A DNA stretch of 64,000 bases from Thalassomonas actiniarum (GTDB lineage: Bacteria; Pseudomonadota; Gammaproteobacteria; Enterobacterales; Alteromonadaceae), in contig NZ_CP059735.1 of assembly GCF_000948975.2 (NCBI RefSeq), positions 744,001 through 808,000 on the forward strand, read 5' to 3'. The translations under genes were made by a program, and so were the position numbers. Positions 27,555 to 36,703 of this stretch are shown piece after piece. The notes under the pieces were generated by a model, which was given only the letters and a program-made list of their open reading frames with translations, did not search any database and was not told the origin of the DNA. Within the stretch, counting starts at the first letter, position 1. Every line of letters starts with the position of its first letter.

Positions 27555-29705
27555 ATGAATTTTTCTCTTAAAACGAGTTCGTTAGCTATTAAAACCATTT
27601 TATTGACCGGGCTGATTTCAAGCGCCGCGGCCGTCACCAATGTAAGTGCCAGTGAAGGCGACAAAGCAGGCGCAGCCAAGCGCTCAGATGATATTGAGGT
27701 GATCACTATCACCAATCAACGTCACAGTTTTCTTGATGAAAATGCCAGTTATGCCCAGGGTAAGGTCAGTGAACCTGATCTGGCAAACTGGCTGGCTTCG
27801 GTTCCCGGGGCCAATATAAATTCCAATGGCCCGGTGACCGGTATCGCCCAATACCGAGGCCTTTACGGAGATCGCGTCTCCGCGACCCTGGACGGTCATA
27901 TCCTGATAGGCGCAGGCCCCAATGCCATGGATACGCCGTTAAGCTACTCTACCCCGTTAATCGTTGACTCCATGACGGTTTATCGTGGCATAGCGCCGAT
28001 CACTGCCGGCATGAATACCCTGGGCGGGGCAATCGATGTCAAAATGCGTAAGGCGGAAACCTCCAACCAGAAAAACTGGCAAAGCTTCGGCGATATGCAG
28101 GCCGGTTACCGCAGCAACAACGAAGCCTCGACCTTATCTTCGGTGGTGAACCTCTCCAAAGGCAATAAAGGTTTTATGGCCTATGGCAACTGGCAGGAAG
28201 GCGACAGTTTTGAAAGCGGCGACAACCTTGAAGTGACCCCGACTGATTTTGATAAACGCCAGTTTGGTTTTGACTTTCGTGTTGCCGGTGATAATTCGGA
28301 CATCGGCCTGGGTTATCACTACACAGATACCAATGATTCCGGTACCCCGGCTTTAGCCATGGATATTGAATATATCTACAGCCACAGGTTAAGCCTGGAC
28401 GGCAGTTTGATGTTAGGTCAGTGGCAGGGGCAATGGCAGCTGGGTTATCTTGATGCCGAGCATGGCATGACCAATTTCCACATGCGCGCTAATGATAACC
28501 CTGAAAAATATCGCCGTAATATTGCTATTGGGGAAACCTGGGACTTTAAATTCACCGTTGATCGCAGTTTTGACTTTGGTGAAATTACCCTTGGTCTGGA
28601 CGGTTATCTGGCAGAGCATGACTCAGTGATCACCAACCCTGAAAATGCCATGTTTGAATTAGTTAATTTCAACGGTGTCAGCGATGACCGTTTGGGATTG
28701 TTTGCCCAATGGCAGCAGCAGTTCAAGCAAACCCAGGTACAGCTGGGTGTGCGTGTTAAACGTGCGCAATCGGATGCCGGTGAGGTGGCCAGCTCAATGG
28801 CGATGATGGATAACATGATGGGCGGCCTGGCTAAAGATCTCAGGGATGATTTCAATAGCAGCGACCGCGATACTTCAGAAACCAATGTTGATATTGCCTT
28901 AAACATTGAATCCCAGTTAACCGATACTTGGTCACTTTATGCCGGATTGGGACTGAAAAACCGTGCCCCTTCCTATCAGGAGCTTTATCTGTGGATGCCG
29001 CTGGAAGCGACCGGCGGCCTGGCAGACGGTAATACCTATATCGGCGATATCAACCTTGATTCTGAGCAAGCTTATCAGCTGGATTTAGGTTTAACCTACC
29101 AGAGCAAAAAGGCCATGGTTTCACCCCATGTCTTTTATCAGCGCATTGATGACTATATTCAAGGTACGGCGCTGGGTATGGATGATATGTCGGCGGCTAT
29201 GATGGCGCAGATGATGAGCGGCGATGATAACCCGCTGCAATTTACCAATGTCGATGCCAAGTTATACGGCATGGATGTTAACTGGTCTTATCAACTCAGC
29301 GATGCCTTCAGTCTTTCCGGTATTGCCAGTTATGTTCGGGGAGAGCGCCGGGATATCGACGACGACCTTTACCGCATAGCCCCGCTTAATACCCAGATCA
29401 ATGTCAGCTATCAGTCGGATGCCTTATTGGCAACATTAAACTGGCAGCTGGTAGCGAAACAGGACAAGGTTTCCCTGACCAACGACGAACAGGAAACCGC
29501 CGGTTATGGTTTGCTGAATCTGGACGTGCAATATTACCTGGGAGCAGCTTTAACCCTGCGCGGCGGTATCGATAATATCCTGGATAAGGATTATGAAAAT
29601 CACCTCGGCGGTTATAACCGGGTGAAAAATGCCGATATCGCGGTAATGGACAGGTTACGCGGTGAAGGCGCCAGTGCCTGGGCCGAGGTGACTTACAGCT
29701 TTTAA
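27555..29705 (+). CDS. TonB-dependent outer-membrane receptor, Met-rich, possibly for copper
   Basis: 716 residues with a signal peptide (cleavage near SAAAVTNVSA). A plug domain follows (residues about 50-180, including YRGLYGDRVSATLDG and TLGGAIDVKM), then a long barrel ending in the C-terminal aromatic signature AWAEVTYSF. Two loops are strikingly Met-rich: MAMMDNMMGG near residue 415 and MDDMSAAMMAQMMSGDD near residue 541. Met clusters bind Cu(I), and the overall sequence resembles the OprC/TIGR01778 copper-receptor group, so copper is my best guess. A siderophore or another ligand is not excluded. Monocistronic, followed by a terminator. Confidence 0.82.
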   Translation: MNFSLKTSSLAIKTILLTGLISSAAAVTNVSASEGDKAGAAKRSDDIEVITITNQRHSFLDENASYAQGKVSEPDLANWLASVPGANINSNGPVTGIAQYRGLYGDRVSATLDGHILIGAGPNAMDTPLSYSTPLIVDSMTVYRGIAPITAGMNTLGGAIDVKMRKAETSNQKNWQSFGDMQAGYRSNNEASTLSSVVNLSKGNKGFMAYGNWQEGDSFESGDNLEVTPTDFDKRQFGFDFRVAGDNSDIGLGYHYTDTNDSGTPALAMDIEYIYSHRLSLDGSLMLGQWQGQWQLGYLDAEHGMTNFHMRANDNPEKYRRNIAIGETWDFKFTVDRSFDFGEITLGLDGYLAEHDSVITNPENAMFELVNFNGVSDDRLGLFAQWQQQFKQTQVQLGVRVKRAQSDAGEVASSMAMMDNMMGGLAKDLRDDFNSSDRDTSETNVDIALNIESQLTDTWSLYAGLGLKNRAPSYQELYLWMPLEATGGLADGNTYIGDINLDSEQAYQLDLGLTYQSKKAMVSPHVFYQRIDDYIQGTALGMDDMSAAMMAQMMSGDDNPLQFTNVDAKLYGMDVNWSYQLSDAFSLSGIASYVRGERRDIDDDLYRIAPLNTQINVSYQSDALLATLNWQLVAKQDKVSLTNDEQETAGYGLLNLDVQYYLGAALTLRGGIDNILDKDYENHLGGYNRVKNADIAVMDRLRGEGASAWAEVTYSF

Positions 29706-29728
29706 TTAAAACCGTTATTACTTTTCTG

Positions 29729-29767
29729 AAAGCCCTGGCCATCGCTCATCTGGCCGGGGCTTTTTTT
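29729..29767 (+). terminator. Rho-independent terminator after the TonB-dependent receptor
   Basis: AGCCCTGGCCA pairs with TGGCCGGGGCT (one G-T pair) across a 9-nt loop, followed by seven T. It lies about 25 bp after the receptor stop. Confidence 0.92.
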
Positions 29768-29952
29768 ATGCTCATCATGAAGGATATGCTGTGGTGATAT
29801 GGATGTCAGGGAGCAGCGAGGCGGCGTCTTTGTTTTGGTAAAGCGGCGGGAGCTTGGTTGTTATCACGGGTATTCTGGTGCTTGCGCTCTTATTCGCTAA
29901 GCCTTAATATGCTGTTATTCCAATGTATTTTAGATAGCATTTATAGAAACTG

Positions 29953-30345
29953 ATGGATCATTTACAGGCAAAAAAATATCTGCTGACAAAGCCGGAGACC
30001 TTGCTGGATTACCCGTTTGGCGAAGAGATCATGGTCTTTAAGGTGAAAAATAAAATGTTTGCTACCCTGGCTTTAGGGAAAATGGGCAAAGGAGATGGTG
30101 AGCGGAATGACTGGTGGATGAACCTGAAATGCGACCCTGACGAGGCGGTGATGCTGCGTGATATTTTCCCTTCAGTGATCCCCGGTTATCATATGAATAA
30201 AGCCCTGTGGAATACCGTTATTCTTGATGGCAGCATTCCTCAGGGGGAAATCGAACGTATGATAGATAATTCATTTTTATTGGTAGTTAAGAAAATGACC
30301 AAGAAAGATCAGCAGTCTATTTTGCTGCATTTAGATAACCAGTAA
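29953..30345 (+). CDS. MmcQ/YjbR family protein
   Basis: 130-residue cytoplasmic protein of the YjbR/MmcQ fold (a CyaY-like domain sometimes described as DNA-binding). Characteristic pieces: TKPETLLDYPFGEEIMVFKV, NLKCDPDEAVMLRD, IPGYHMNKALWNTVILDG and the C-terminal helix pair. The family's function is not established. It stands alone, converging on a LysR-family gene whose 3' end overlaps it by 29 bp. Confidence 0.87.
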   Translation: MDHLQAKKYLLTKPETLLDYPFGEEIMVFKVKNKMFATLALGKMGKGDGERNDWWMNLKCDPDEAVMLRDIFPSVIPGYHMNKALWNTVILDGSIPQGEIERMIDNSFLLVVKKMTKKDQQSILLHLDNQ

Positions 30346-31198
30346 TAAGCGACTTAATATATTTGGTCCTGCTGGCCACAAAGGTATTTTTATTGTGGCA
30401 AAGATAGATATTTTCCCCAACGGGGTTCGTTAACGTGTGCATGCGGATAGCGGTTTTGTTATCAAAGGCGTTTACCGCGTATAAAGGCAGCACAGTAAAG
30501 CCAAGTCCCCGGCTCACCGGCTCTAAAATTAAACCGATTTGATTGGAAAAGCCTTTATGGGGGAATTGTTCAATATGTTTAAATTCGGCAAAGTTTTCAC
30601 TTAGTAATAACTGGCCGTGATGTGCTGCGTCCGGGTGGCTGATAAAACCCAGCTCAAGCAATTTATTCCAGTTCACAGACTTTATTTCACTGGCGGTGAC
30701 TAAAACTAAAGGCTCCAGCGCAATTTTATCGTTAACCAACTCCGTGCTTTTACTGCTTTGCGTCATTAAACCAAGCTCTATTTTCCGTGTTATCAGGTCT
30801 TGTTCAATTTGTGTATTCGGTGCAAAGGCATAATCTATGATCAATTGCGGTGATTGCTGCTGAATAGCCAGCAGTTGAGGGTAAAGCTTCAGGCCGACAC
30901 TGCCGGGAGAAGCTATTTTGACAATCCCGACGAAAGGATCGTCTTGCTTGATGGATTTCGCCAGCTCATCTGTTTGCAGTAACAGCTTTTGCCCCTGCTG
31001 ATGCAACTTGCTCCCGGCTTCGGTCAGTGAAAACGATTTGCCCTCGCGTACAAGCAATGCCACATCCAGTTGTTGCTCAAGCTTTTTTATATGCTGGCTT
31101 ACACCTGACTGGGTCATAAAGAGGCGATTGGCGGTTTGGGTAAAGTGACCGACATCCGCCAGGGTACAAAAGGTTTTCAGCCATACCTGATTAATCAT
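30317..31198 (-). CDS. LysR-family transcriptional regulator
   Basis: 293 residues. The N-terminal winged helix-turn-helix reads DVGHFTQTANRLFMTQSGVSQHIKKLEQQL, followed by the linker helix and a periplasmic-binding-like effector domain (from about residue 90). LysR regulators usually control a divergent neighbour and themselves; here that is the VOC-family gene starting 95 bp away. The effector is unknown. Confidence 0.9.
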   Translation of the reverse strand: MINQVWLKTFCTLADVGHFTQTANRLFMTQSGVSQHIKKLEQQLDVALLVREGKSFSLTEAGSKLHQQGQKLLLQTDELAKSIKQDDPFVGIVKIASPGSVGLKLYPQLLAIQQQSPQLIIDYAFAPNTQIEQDLITRKIELGLMTQSSKSTELVNDKIALEPLVLVTASEIKSVNWNKLLELGFISHPDAAHHGQLLLSENFAEFKHIEQFPHKGFSNQIGLILEPVSRGLGFTVLPLYAVNAFDNKTAIRMHTLTNPVGENIYLCHNKNTFVASRTKYIKSLITGYLNAAK

Positions 31199-31292
31199 TA
31201 CAAAGCGTACTTATTTTTATTATAAATGATAATTTTTTATACTTTATCATGACGGGTAAGCTTTGCACATCGACTTATTGGAGGAAAAGCAC

Positions 31293-31793
31293 ATGAGCAA
31301 AGTTTACCCGAGAACCTTTTCACATATCGGCATCTCAGTACCTGACTTAACAAAAGCGGTTGAGTTTTATACCCAGGTCTTAGGCTGGTATGAAATTATG
31401 CCGCCAACACAAATCGTTGAAGATACCAGCCCGGTAGGCGAGATGTGCACCGATGTTTTCGGTCCTAAATGGGGAACATTTAAAATCGCCCATTTAGCGA
31501 CCGGCGACAGGATCGGTGTCGAGTTATTTGAATTTGCCAACCAGGAAAACCCGGAAAATAATTTTGAATACTGGAAAACCGGGATTTTTCATTTTTGTGT
31601 ACAAGATCCCAACCTGGAAGAACTGGCGGAGAAAATTGTTGCCGCAGGCGGTAAAAAGCGCATGCCTAAGCCGCGCTATTATTATCCCGGTGAAAAACCG
31701 TATCGCATGATTTATATGGAAGATCCCTTTGGTAATATTCTGGAGATCTACAGTCATAGCTATGAGTTAACTTATGGTGCCGGCGCATACTAG
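31293..31793 (+). CDS. VOC-family (glyoxalase/dioxygenase-fold) protein
   Basis: 166 residues with one or two vicinal-oxygen-chelate modules. The N-terminal segment FSHIGISVPDLTKAVEFYTQVLGW provides the first metal-ligand His; GIFHFCVQDPN provides another and DPFGNILEIYSHS the Glu. Such proteins are lactoylglutathione lyases, dioxygenases or resistance proteins; the substrate cannot be told. ATG 31293 has GGAGG 8 nt upstream; an upstream in-frame start at 31263 lacks one. Divergent from, and probably controlled by, the LysR-type gene. Confidence 0.86.
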   Translation: MSKVYPRTFSHIGISVPDLTKAVEFYTQVLGWYEIMPPTQIVEDTSPVGEMCTDVFGPKWGTFKIAHLATGDRIGVELFEFANQENPENNFEYWKTGIFHFCVQDPNLEELAEKIVAAGGKKRMPKPRYYYPGEKPYRMIYMEDPFGNILEIYSHSYELTYGAGAY

Positions 31794-32245
31794 TAAAGCA
31801 CTATCCCGGGCTTTTAGCCGTTATGGCTAAAGGTCCGAAACACTTTTAGTATCGGAACATATCAAGGCCTTTGCCGAAGGAAGTTAAAGTTGCTATCCAG
31901 GCCCTGTTATTTGCGCTATCCCGTCTTTCGAAACTCTTTATTACCACCGCTTAAACGCCCCTGTATTTAATTAACCCGGAGGCCATGCCTGTTGCCGCCG
32001 GATCCCGGGTTATTGCATCTACCTTTCTCCTTTAACAGCCGGGGCTAATCATTAGCACGTTTTTGGTTTTGGCAGTGTCAGATATGCCGCATGTTTATTT
32101 TTCGCCAGAGGCATAAACTTTGATCCATATCAAAAACACGATTACAAATGAAAACTATTCTTAATATCGTTTGCATTTGTTTCGGGGAATCTTTACCATG
32201 CCGCCATTAATAATATTAATTCTCATTTAGATTTGGTTGGTTGTT
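31794..32245. other. Intergenic region upstream of the porin-imelysin operon
   Basis: About 450 bp. Just after the VOC stop there is a stem TTTAGCC/GGCTAAA near 31813-31831 without a T tail. A second pair, AACCCGG and CCGGGTT, lies at about 31975-32013. The inverted repeat at 32144-32180 lies near the operon start. No coding sequence seen. Confidence 0.5.
32144..32180. promoter_or_regulatory. Inverted repeat upstream of the iron-uptake-like operon, possible operator
   Basis: ACAAATGAAAAC (32144-32155) and GTTTGCATTTGT (32169-32180) are complementary at 11 of 12 positions across a 13-nt AT-rich spacer. It ends 65 bp before the porin start, where a repressor such as Fur could act. It only loosely resembles the 19-bp Fur consensus, so the regulator is a guess. 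Confidence 0.4.
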
Positions 32246-33628
32246 ATGAAATTTACTTCACTAGGGAGCCTGGCTTTGCTGACGCTGGCGATGAGCAACA
32301 GCAGTTTTGCGGTTACTCAAGATGAGTTGCAGGCGATACTGGCAGAGCAAAAGCAAAAATTAATCGAAATAGAGCAGCAATTGGCGGAGTTGAAAAAAGC
32401 CAATGCCGAGCAGAAAAAACAAGCCGTTTTGACGAAAAAGGCTGCGGCAAGCCATGATAGGGCTGCTAGCGCTGAAAAAAACTGGTGGCTTAAGTCATAC
32501 GGCAGTTTGCTTTATAAAAGTGAAGAAATCTTTAGAAATACCCAGGATATCGATCCCGATCGCCGCGCCAAAACCGATTTAGAGCGGGTGGTGGTTGAGC
32601 TGGGTCATAAGTTTGATCCGCAATGGCAAATCGAACTTGAACTCGAATATGAACATGGCGGTACCGGCGCAGCATTGGAATATGACGGCTTCGAAGAATT
32701 TGGTGAATTTGAAAGTGAAATCGAAGCCGGCGGTGAAGTGCTGGTAGAGAAGCTGGAAATCAAATATACCGTTAACGATGATTTGGCGGTTAAGTTTGGC
32801 CGGATTTTTGTTCCTGTGGGTTTAGGCACCGAGCTACATAAGCCGGGTCAGTACTTCACCACCGAGCGTCACTGGAGTGAGGCGACCATGATCCCTCAGG
32901 TATGGCATGAAAACGGTATTAATGTCAGCGGCAGCTGGAACGGTTTTAATGCCCAGGCACTGGTAACCACGGGGTTAAATTCCGAGTATTTCCGTAGCTA
33001 TCGCTGGGCGGCGAGCGGCCATCAAAAACGTTTCGAGCAGGTGAACAGTGATGATTTGGCCTTTACGGTGAGGCTTGATTACGGCGATCTTGCCCAAGGT
33101 ACCGGTGTTGGTATCAGCTATTACACCGGTGATACTTCGGGTAACCGCAACAATGACGACAATATTGAAGGTGACGGCAACCTGACCCTGATAGGCCTAC
33201 ACGGTGCCTGGCAGGGATATAACTGGCAATTACGCGGCCAGTATTTATACGGTGAACTCGATGATGCTGCCGCCATTACCCTGGCCAACAAAACCACGCC
33301 GGGTCTGCAACCGGGTAACTTTGCCCAGGTAGGCAGCGAGGCGGAATCGGCCTTTTTCGAAGCCGCCTATAACAGCCAGTCACTGTTTAATCTAAGCAAA
33401 CCGCTTTACCTGTTTGCCGCATACGAATATGCCAATCCGCTCAAAGAAGTCGAGCAGGGCAATGGCAGCGAACGTTTTGATATCGATGAATTTGCCTTCG
33501 GCATTAATTACCTGCCGACCCCGGAGCTGGTGCTAAAAGCGCAGTTTGCCCAGCAACAATATGCTCAGGATAACCTGGACGATACCAACTCATTCAGCCT
33601 GTCTATGGGCTACTACTTTTCGCTTTAA
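32246..33628 (+). CDS. Outer-membrane porin with N-terminal coiled coil
   Basis: 460 residues with a signal peptide ending near SNSSFA. A periplasmic coiled coil follows (residues about 25-65: QDELQAILAEQKQKLIEIEQ and on), then a barrel of alternating strands ending SMGYYFSL with a terminal aromatic-X-Leu. The first strands (WWLKSYGSLLYKSEE) and RIFVPVGLGTELHKPG resemble the phosphate-selective/OprO-type porin group. ATG 32246 is preferred to the TTG at 32237. First gene of a porin-imelysin-dihaem protein unit, with 20 bp before the imelysin gene, suggesting it passes the ion or chelate handled by the next two. Confidence 0.82.
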   Translation: MKFTSLGSLALLTLAMSNSSFAVTQDELQAILAEQKQKLIEIEQQLAELKKANAEQKKQAVLTKKAAASHDRAASAEKNWWLKSYGSLLYKSEEIFRNTQDIDPDRRAKTDLERVVVELGHKFDPQWQIELELEYEHGGTGAALEYDGFEEFGEFESEIEAGGEVLVEKLEIKYTVNDDLAVKFGRIFVPVGLGTELHKPGQYFTTERHWSEATMIPQVWHENGINVSGSWNGFNAQALVTTGLNSEYFRSYRWAASGHQKRFEQVNSDDLAFTVRLDYGDLAQGTGVGISYYTGDTSGNRNNDDNIEGDGNLTLIGLHGAWQGYNWQLRGQYLYGELDDAAAITLANKTTPGLQPGNFAQVGSEAESAFFEAAYNSQSLFNLSKPLYLFAAYEYANPLKEVEQGNGSERFDIDEFAFGINYLPTPELVLKAQFAQQQYAQDNLDDTNSFSLSMGYYFSL

Positions 33629-33648
33629 TACTATTAGAGACTAACAAG

Positions 33649-34809
33649 ATGCTAACAAGAAAAACCCTGATTGCCGCTTCTGTTTCCGCGCTACTGCTTA
33701 CCGCCTGTGGCGGCGGTAGCTCATCAAAAGATAATAACGAGGTGGTTACGCCTGTCGAAGAAACCGGTTTTACTTATGATGCCGGTGATATGATCACTAA
33801 CCTCACCAAGGAAGTTATTGTTGCCGGTTATGATGATTTAAATACCAAAGCGGAAGCGTTTCACCAGTCCACCCTGACTTTGCTTAATACCCCGACGGCT
33901 GAGAATTTGGCCGCGGCCCAAACAGCCTGGCAGGTTGTCCGTGTGCCGTGGGAGCAGGGTGAAGCCCATATTTTTGGTCCAGTGGATGCGTTATCCATAG
34001 ATCCGCATTTAGATACCTGGCCGTTAAATACCAATGACTTGCAAACATTATTGGATGAAACCACAGGTTTTACCGCCGAGCTGGTGAAAGGATTTAATGA
34101 CGACGTCCAGGGGTTCCATACCATGGAGTTTTTATTGTTTGGTGACGGCGTAAACGATAATACCAAGTCTATCGATGAAATGACCGCATTGGAGCGTGAA
34201 TACCTGGTGGCGACCGCTGAAGTTTTCCAGGGCTATACCCAAGCTTTATACGATGCCTGGACCGTTACCCAGGATGCAACCGATGCTAATTCAGCTGCCT
34301 ATCAGGATTTATTGTTAACGCCGGACAATGAGGTTTACGCATCCGAGTTAGGTGTGGTGGAAGAGTTAATTAATGGCTTGATCGGCATAGTTGATGAGGT
34401 AGGAAACGGTAAAATTGCTGAACCTTTTGGCGCCAGCATTGATGCTACCGATACTTCCCTGGTGGAGTCTCAATATAGCTGGAATTCTTTGGCCGATTTC
34501 AGTAATAACATTCGCGGTGTGCAAAATGTTTATCGGGGTGAGTTCGAGATCAATACTGATGAGACCGGGTTAATTGATTTTGTCACCGCTGCCGATGCCA
34601 CGCTGGCAAGTCGTGTTGATGAAGAAATCGCGGCCGCCATTACCGTTATCGATGCCATCGCCGGTGACAATGATATGCCGTTCAGACAGGCCATCAATGA
34701 TGCCGATGCCCGTGTACGCATCCAGGCTGCTATCGATGCTTTATCGACTTTACAGGCAACTTTGGAGAATGATGTTTTAACCTTACTTAATGATTGGAAA
34801 CTTAACTAG
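33649..34809 (+). CDS. Imelysin-family (M75, EfeO/IrpA-like) lipoprotein
   Basis: 386 residues. Signal peptide with lipobox LTAC, Cys20, then GGGSSS. The imelysin domain contains the conserved G-x-H-x-x-E motif as GFHTMEFLLFG near residue 157. The helical repeat pairs include VRVPWEQGEAHIFGPVD, typical of insulin-cleaving membrane protease-like proteins. Family members (EfeO, IrpA, Algp7) bind or import iron or other ions in the periplasm. The genetic link with a dihaem protein of DUF1111 type is widespread in marine gammaproteobacteria. Most likely an iron-binding component. Confidence 0.88.
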   Translation: MLTRKTLIAASVSALLLTACGGGSSSKDNNEVVTPVEETGFTYDAGDMITNLTKEVIVAGYDDLNTKAEAFHQSTLTLLNTPTAENLAAAQTAWQVVRVPWEQGEAHIFGPVDALSIDPHLDTWPLNTNDLQTLLDETTGFTAELVKGFNDDVQGFHTMEFLLFGDGVNDNTKSIDEMTALEREYLVATAEVFQGYTQALYDAWTVTQDATDANSAAYQDLLLTPDNEVYASELGVVEELINGLIGIVDEVGNGKIAEPFGASIDATDTSLVESQYSWNSLADFSNNIRGVQNVYRGEFEINTDETGLIDFVTAADATLASRVDEEIAAAITVIDAIAGDNDMPFRQAINDADARVRIQAAIDALSTLQATLENDVLTLLNDWKLN

Positions 34810-34993
34810 CATTCATCATTAACTCATGTTTTGTTTCTGTGGGCTGGCCTAGAGCAACCGGCCCACAGAGCATTGATTAACGACATCAGTAATATCCGTC
34901 GAGTCATGCAGCTCCCGTCCTGTTAACCGTGAATGTCTGGCTTTACATCTGTCGGTAATCCCTATCCATCTTTTCAACATGTAATAGATAACT

Positions 34994-36613
34994 ATGACTA
35001 ACTTTAATGTGAATAAGACACGAATGCTTGGTATCGCCGTGGTACTGGGCGCTTTATACGGTTGCGGCTCGGGTGGTTCATCAAGTGATGACAAATCCGA
35101 AGTGGTTGAAGTGCAATACCCGGATTATACCCAGGTAGAAAATCTTGGCGGCAACGCCACCGCTGTTGATGCCAGCGACTCGGGGCACGGTTTTTCTACG
35201 CCGATCCCAACCTTAACCGAGGCCGAGCTGGAAAAACACCTGGCCGGCGATACCCATTTTGAAACCTCTTTTACCACCGCGCCAAACGAGGAACATCCCG
35301 AACTTGACGGCCTGGGACCGGTTTTTAACAACCAGGACTGTAATTCCTGCCATCAGCGCGATGGCCGCTCTTCTACCCTGAGCGTTCCCGAAGGACAGGA
35401 TAAATTGCTGTTAGGCTCAGAAGCCGGAATATTCCTGCGCATCAGTGTTGATGACGGCGAATGTTCAACGCCGTCGGCGGATAATAATTACTGTAAAAAT
35501 GTTGGTGTGCCCGGTTTCGGCACCCAACTGTTTCACCGCGGGGTATTAAAAGCCCGTGAAGACTGGCAGGAAAATCCTTTTATCGGTCAGGCAAATGTTT
35601 ATCTGAGCTACCAGTATCAGGACTTTGAATATCCGGACGGTAGCACGATCACCTTGAAAAAACCGGTGTTTACTATCGACGGCCTTTATGATGTCGGTGA
35701 AGATCAGCAAGAAAACAGCGCCCTGAATCAGGCGGATATCAACTTTGGCCCGAGAAACGGTATGCCGATTTTTGGTTTGGGCTTGCTGGAGCTGATCCCG
35801 GAGCAGGATATCCTGGCGCTGGCGGATGAAAGTGACAGCAATAACGACGGCATTTCCGGTCGTCCAAACTGGGTTTATGATGCAATAAAAGACAGGGATA
35901 ACGACCCCTTGCCGGTATCCCTGGGACGTTTTGGCTGGAAGGCCAATACTCCGAGCGTTAGGGTGCAGTCGTTAGGGGCCTTAAGGGGAGATATGGGCAT
36001 TACCAACCCGTTGTTCCCGGATGAAAGTATTGCCAATACCGCGTTACATGAGAGTTATCTTGCCCGTACCGGTTATGTTGATACCGGCGTGGACGAGAAT
36101 GGCAATACCGAAGCGGATCAAACCTTCTCCGATGAAGTGGTGTTTTACGCCGAAACTTTAGCGGTGCCGGGCCGACGTGATATTCATAATGCTTCGGTCA
36201 AAACCGGTGCGTTATTATTTGAAAAAATTAATTGTACCGGTTGCCACACCCCCGGGTTTGTTACCGCAAGCGGGGATGTGACCTTGGGCGGGGTAGCTGC
36301 GCCAGAAGCCCTTAAGGGGCAGGTTATTTATCCCTTCAGTGATATGTTGCTGCATGATATGGGGGCAGAGCTTGCGGATAACCGTCGCGACTTTACCGCC
36401 ACCGGCCAGGAATGGAAAACCCGGCCATTGTGGGGCATAGGTTTGACGAAAACCGTCAACCCCGCCGCCGGCTTCTTGCATGATGGCCGCGCCGATACCA
36501 TAGAGGAAGCTATTTTATGGCATGGCGGTGAAGCGCAAAGCAGTAAAGAGGCGTTTGCCGGGCTGTCGGCAGCAGAGCGCGATCAGCTGGTTTCTTTTGT
36601 GATGTCATTGTAA
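34994..36613 (+). CDS. Di-haem oxidoreductase-like (DUF1111) lipoprotein
   Basis: 539 residues with lipobox YGC then GSGGSSS. Two c-type haem sites are visible: CNSCH near residue 116 (FNNQDCNSCHQRDGR) and CTGCH near residue 413 (INCTGCHTPGF). The late segments LHDMGAEL, PLWGIG and FLHDGRADTIEEAILWHGGEA are characteristic of the DUF1111/'thiol oxidoreductase' family related to dihaem peroxidases. In this setting it may change the redox state of iron delivered to or from the imelysin protein. Electron donor and true substrate are unproved. Last gene of the operon; a strong terminator follows. Confidence 0.88.
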   Translation: MTNFNVNKTRMLGIAVVLGALYGCGSGGSSSDDKSEVVEVQYPDYTQVENLGGNATAVDASDSGHGFSTPIPTLTEAELEKHLAGDTHFETSFTTAPNEEHPELDGLGPVFNNQDCNSCHQRDGRSSTLSVPEGQDKLLLGSEAGIFLRISVDDGECSTPSADNNYCKNVGVPGFGTQLFHRGVLKAREDWQENPFIGQANVYLSYQYQDFEYPDGSTITLKKPVFTIDGLYDVGEDQQENSALNQADINFGPRNGMPIFGLGLLELIPEQDILALADESDSNNDGISGRPNWVYDAIKDRDNDPLPVSLGRFGWKANTPSVRVQSLGALRGDMGITNPLFPDESIANTALHESYLARTGYVDTGVDENGNTEADQTFSDEVVFYAETLAVPGRRDIHNASVKTGALLFEKINCTGCHTPGFVTASGDVTLGGVAAPEALKGQVIYPFSDMLLHDMGAELADNRRDFTATGQEWKTRPLWGIGLTKTVNPAAGFLHDGRADTIEEAILWHGGEAQSSKEAFAGLSAAERDQLVSFVMSL

Positions 36614-36639
36614 TGCTTTAGTTTGACTTTATAGGCAAC

Positions 36640-36679
36640 AAAAAGCCCGGTTTACTTGCCAGTAACACCGGGCTTTTTA
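36640..36679. terminator. Bidirectional rho-independent terminator between DUF1111 gene and cysG-like gene
   Basis: AAAAAGCCCGG (36640-36650) and CCGGGCTTTTT (36668-36678) form an 11-bp stem with A and T tracts on each side, so it can end transcription from both convergent genes. Confidence 0.92.
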
Positions 36680-36703
36680 TTGTTGCTGATTGACGGGATT
36701 ATA

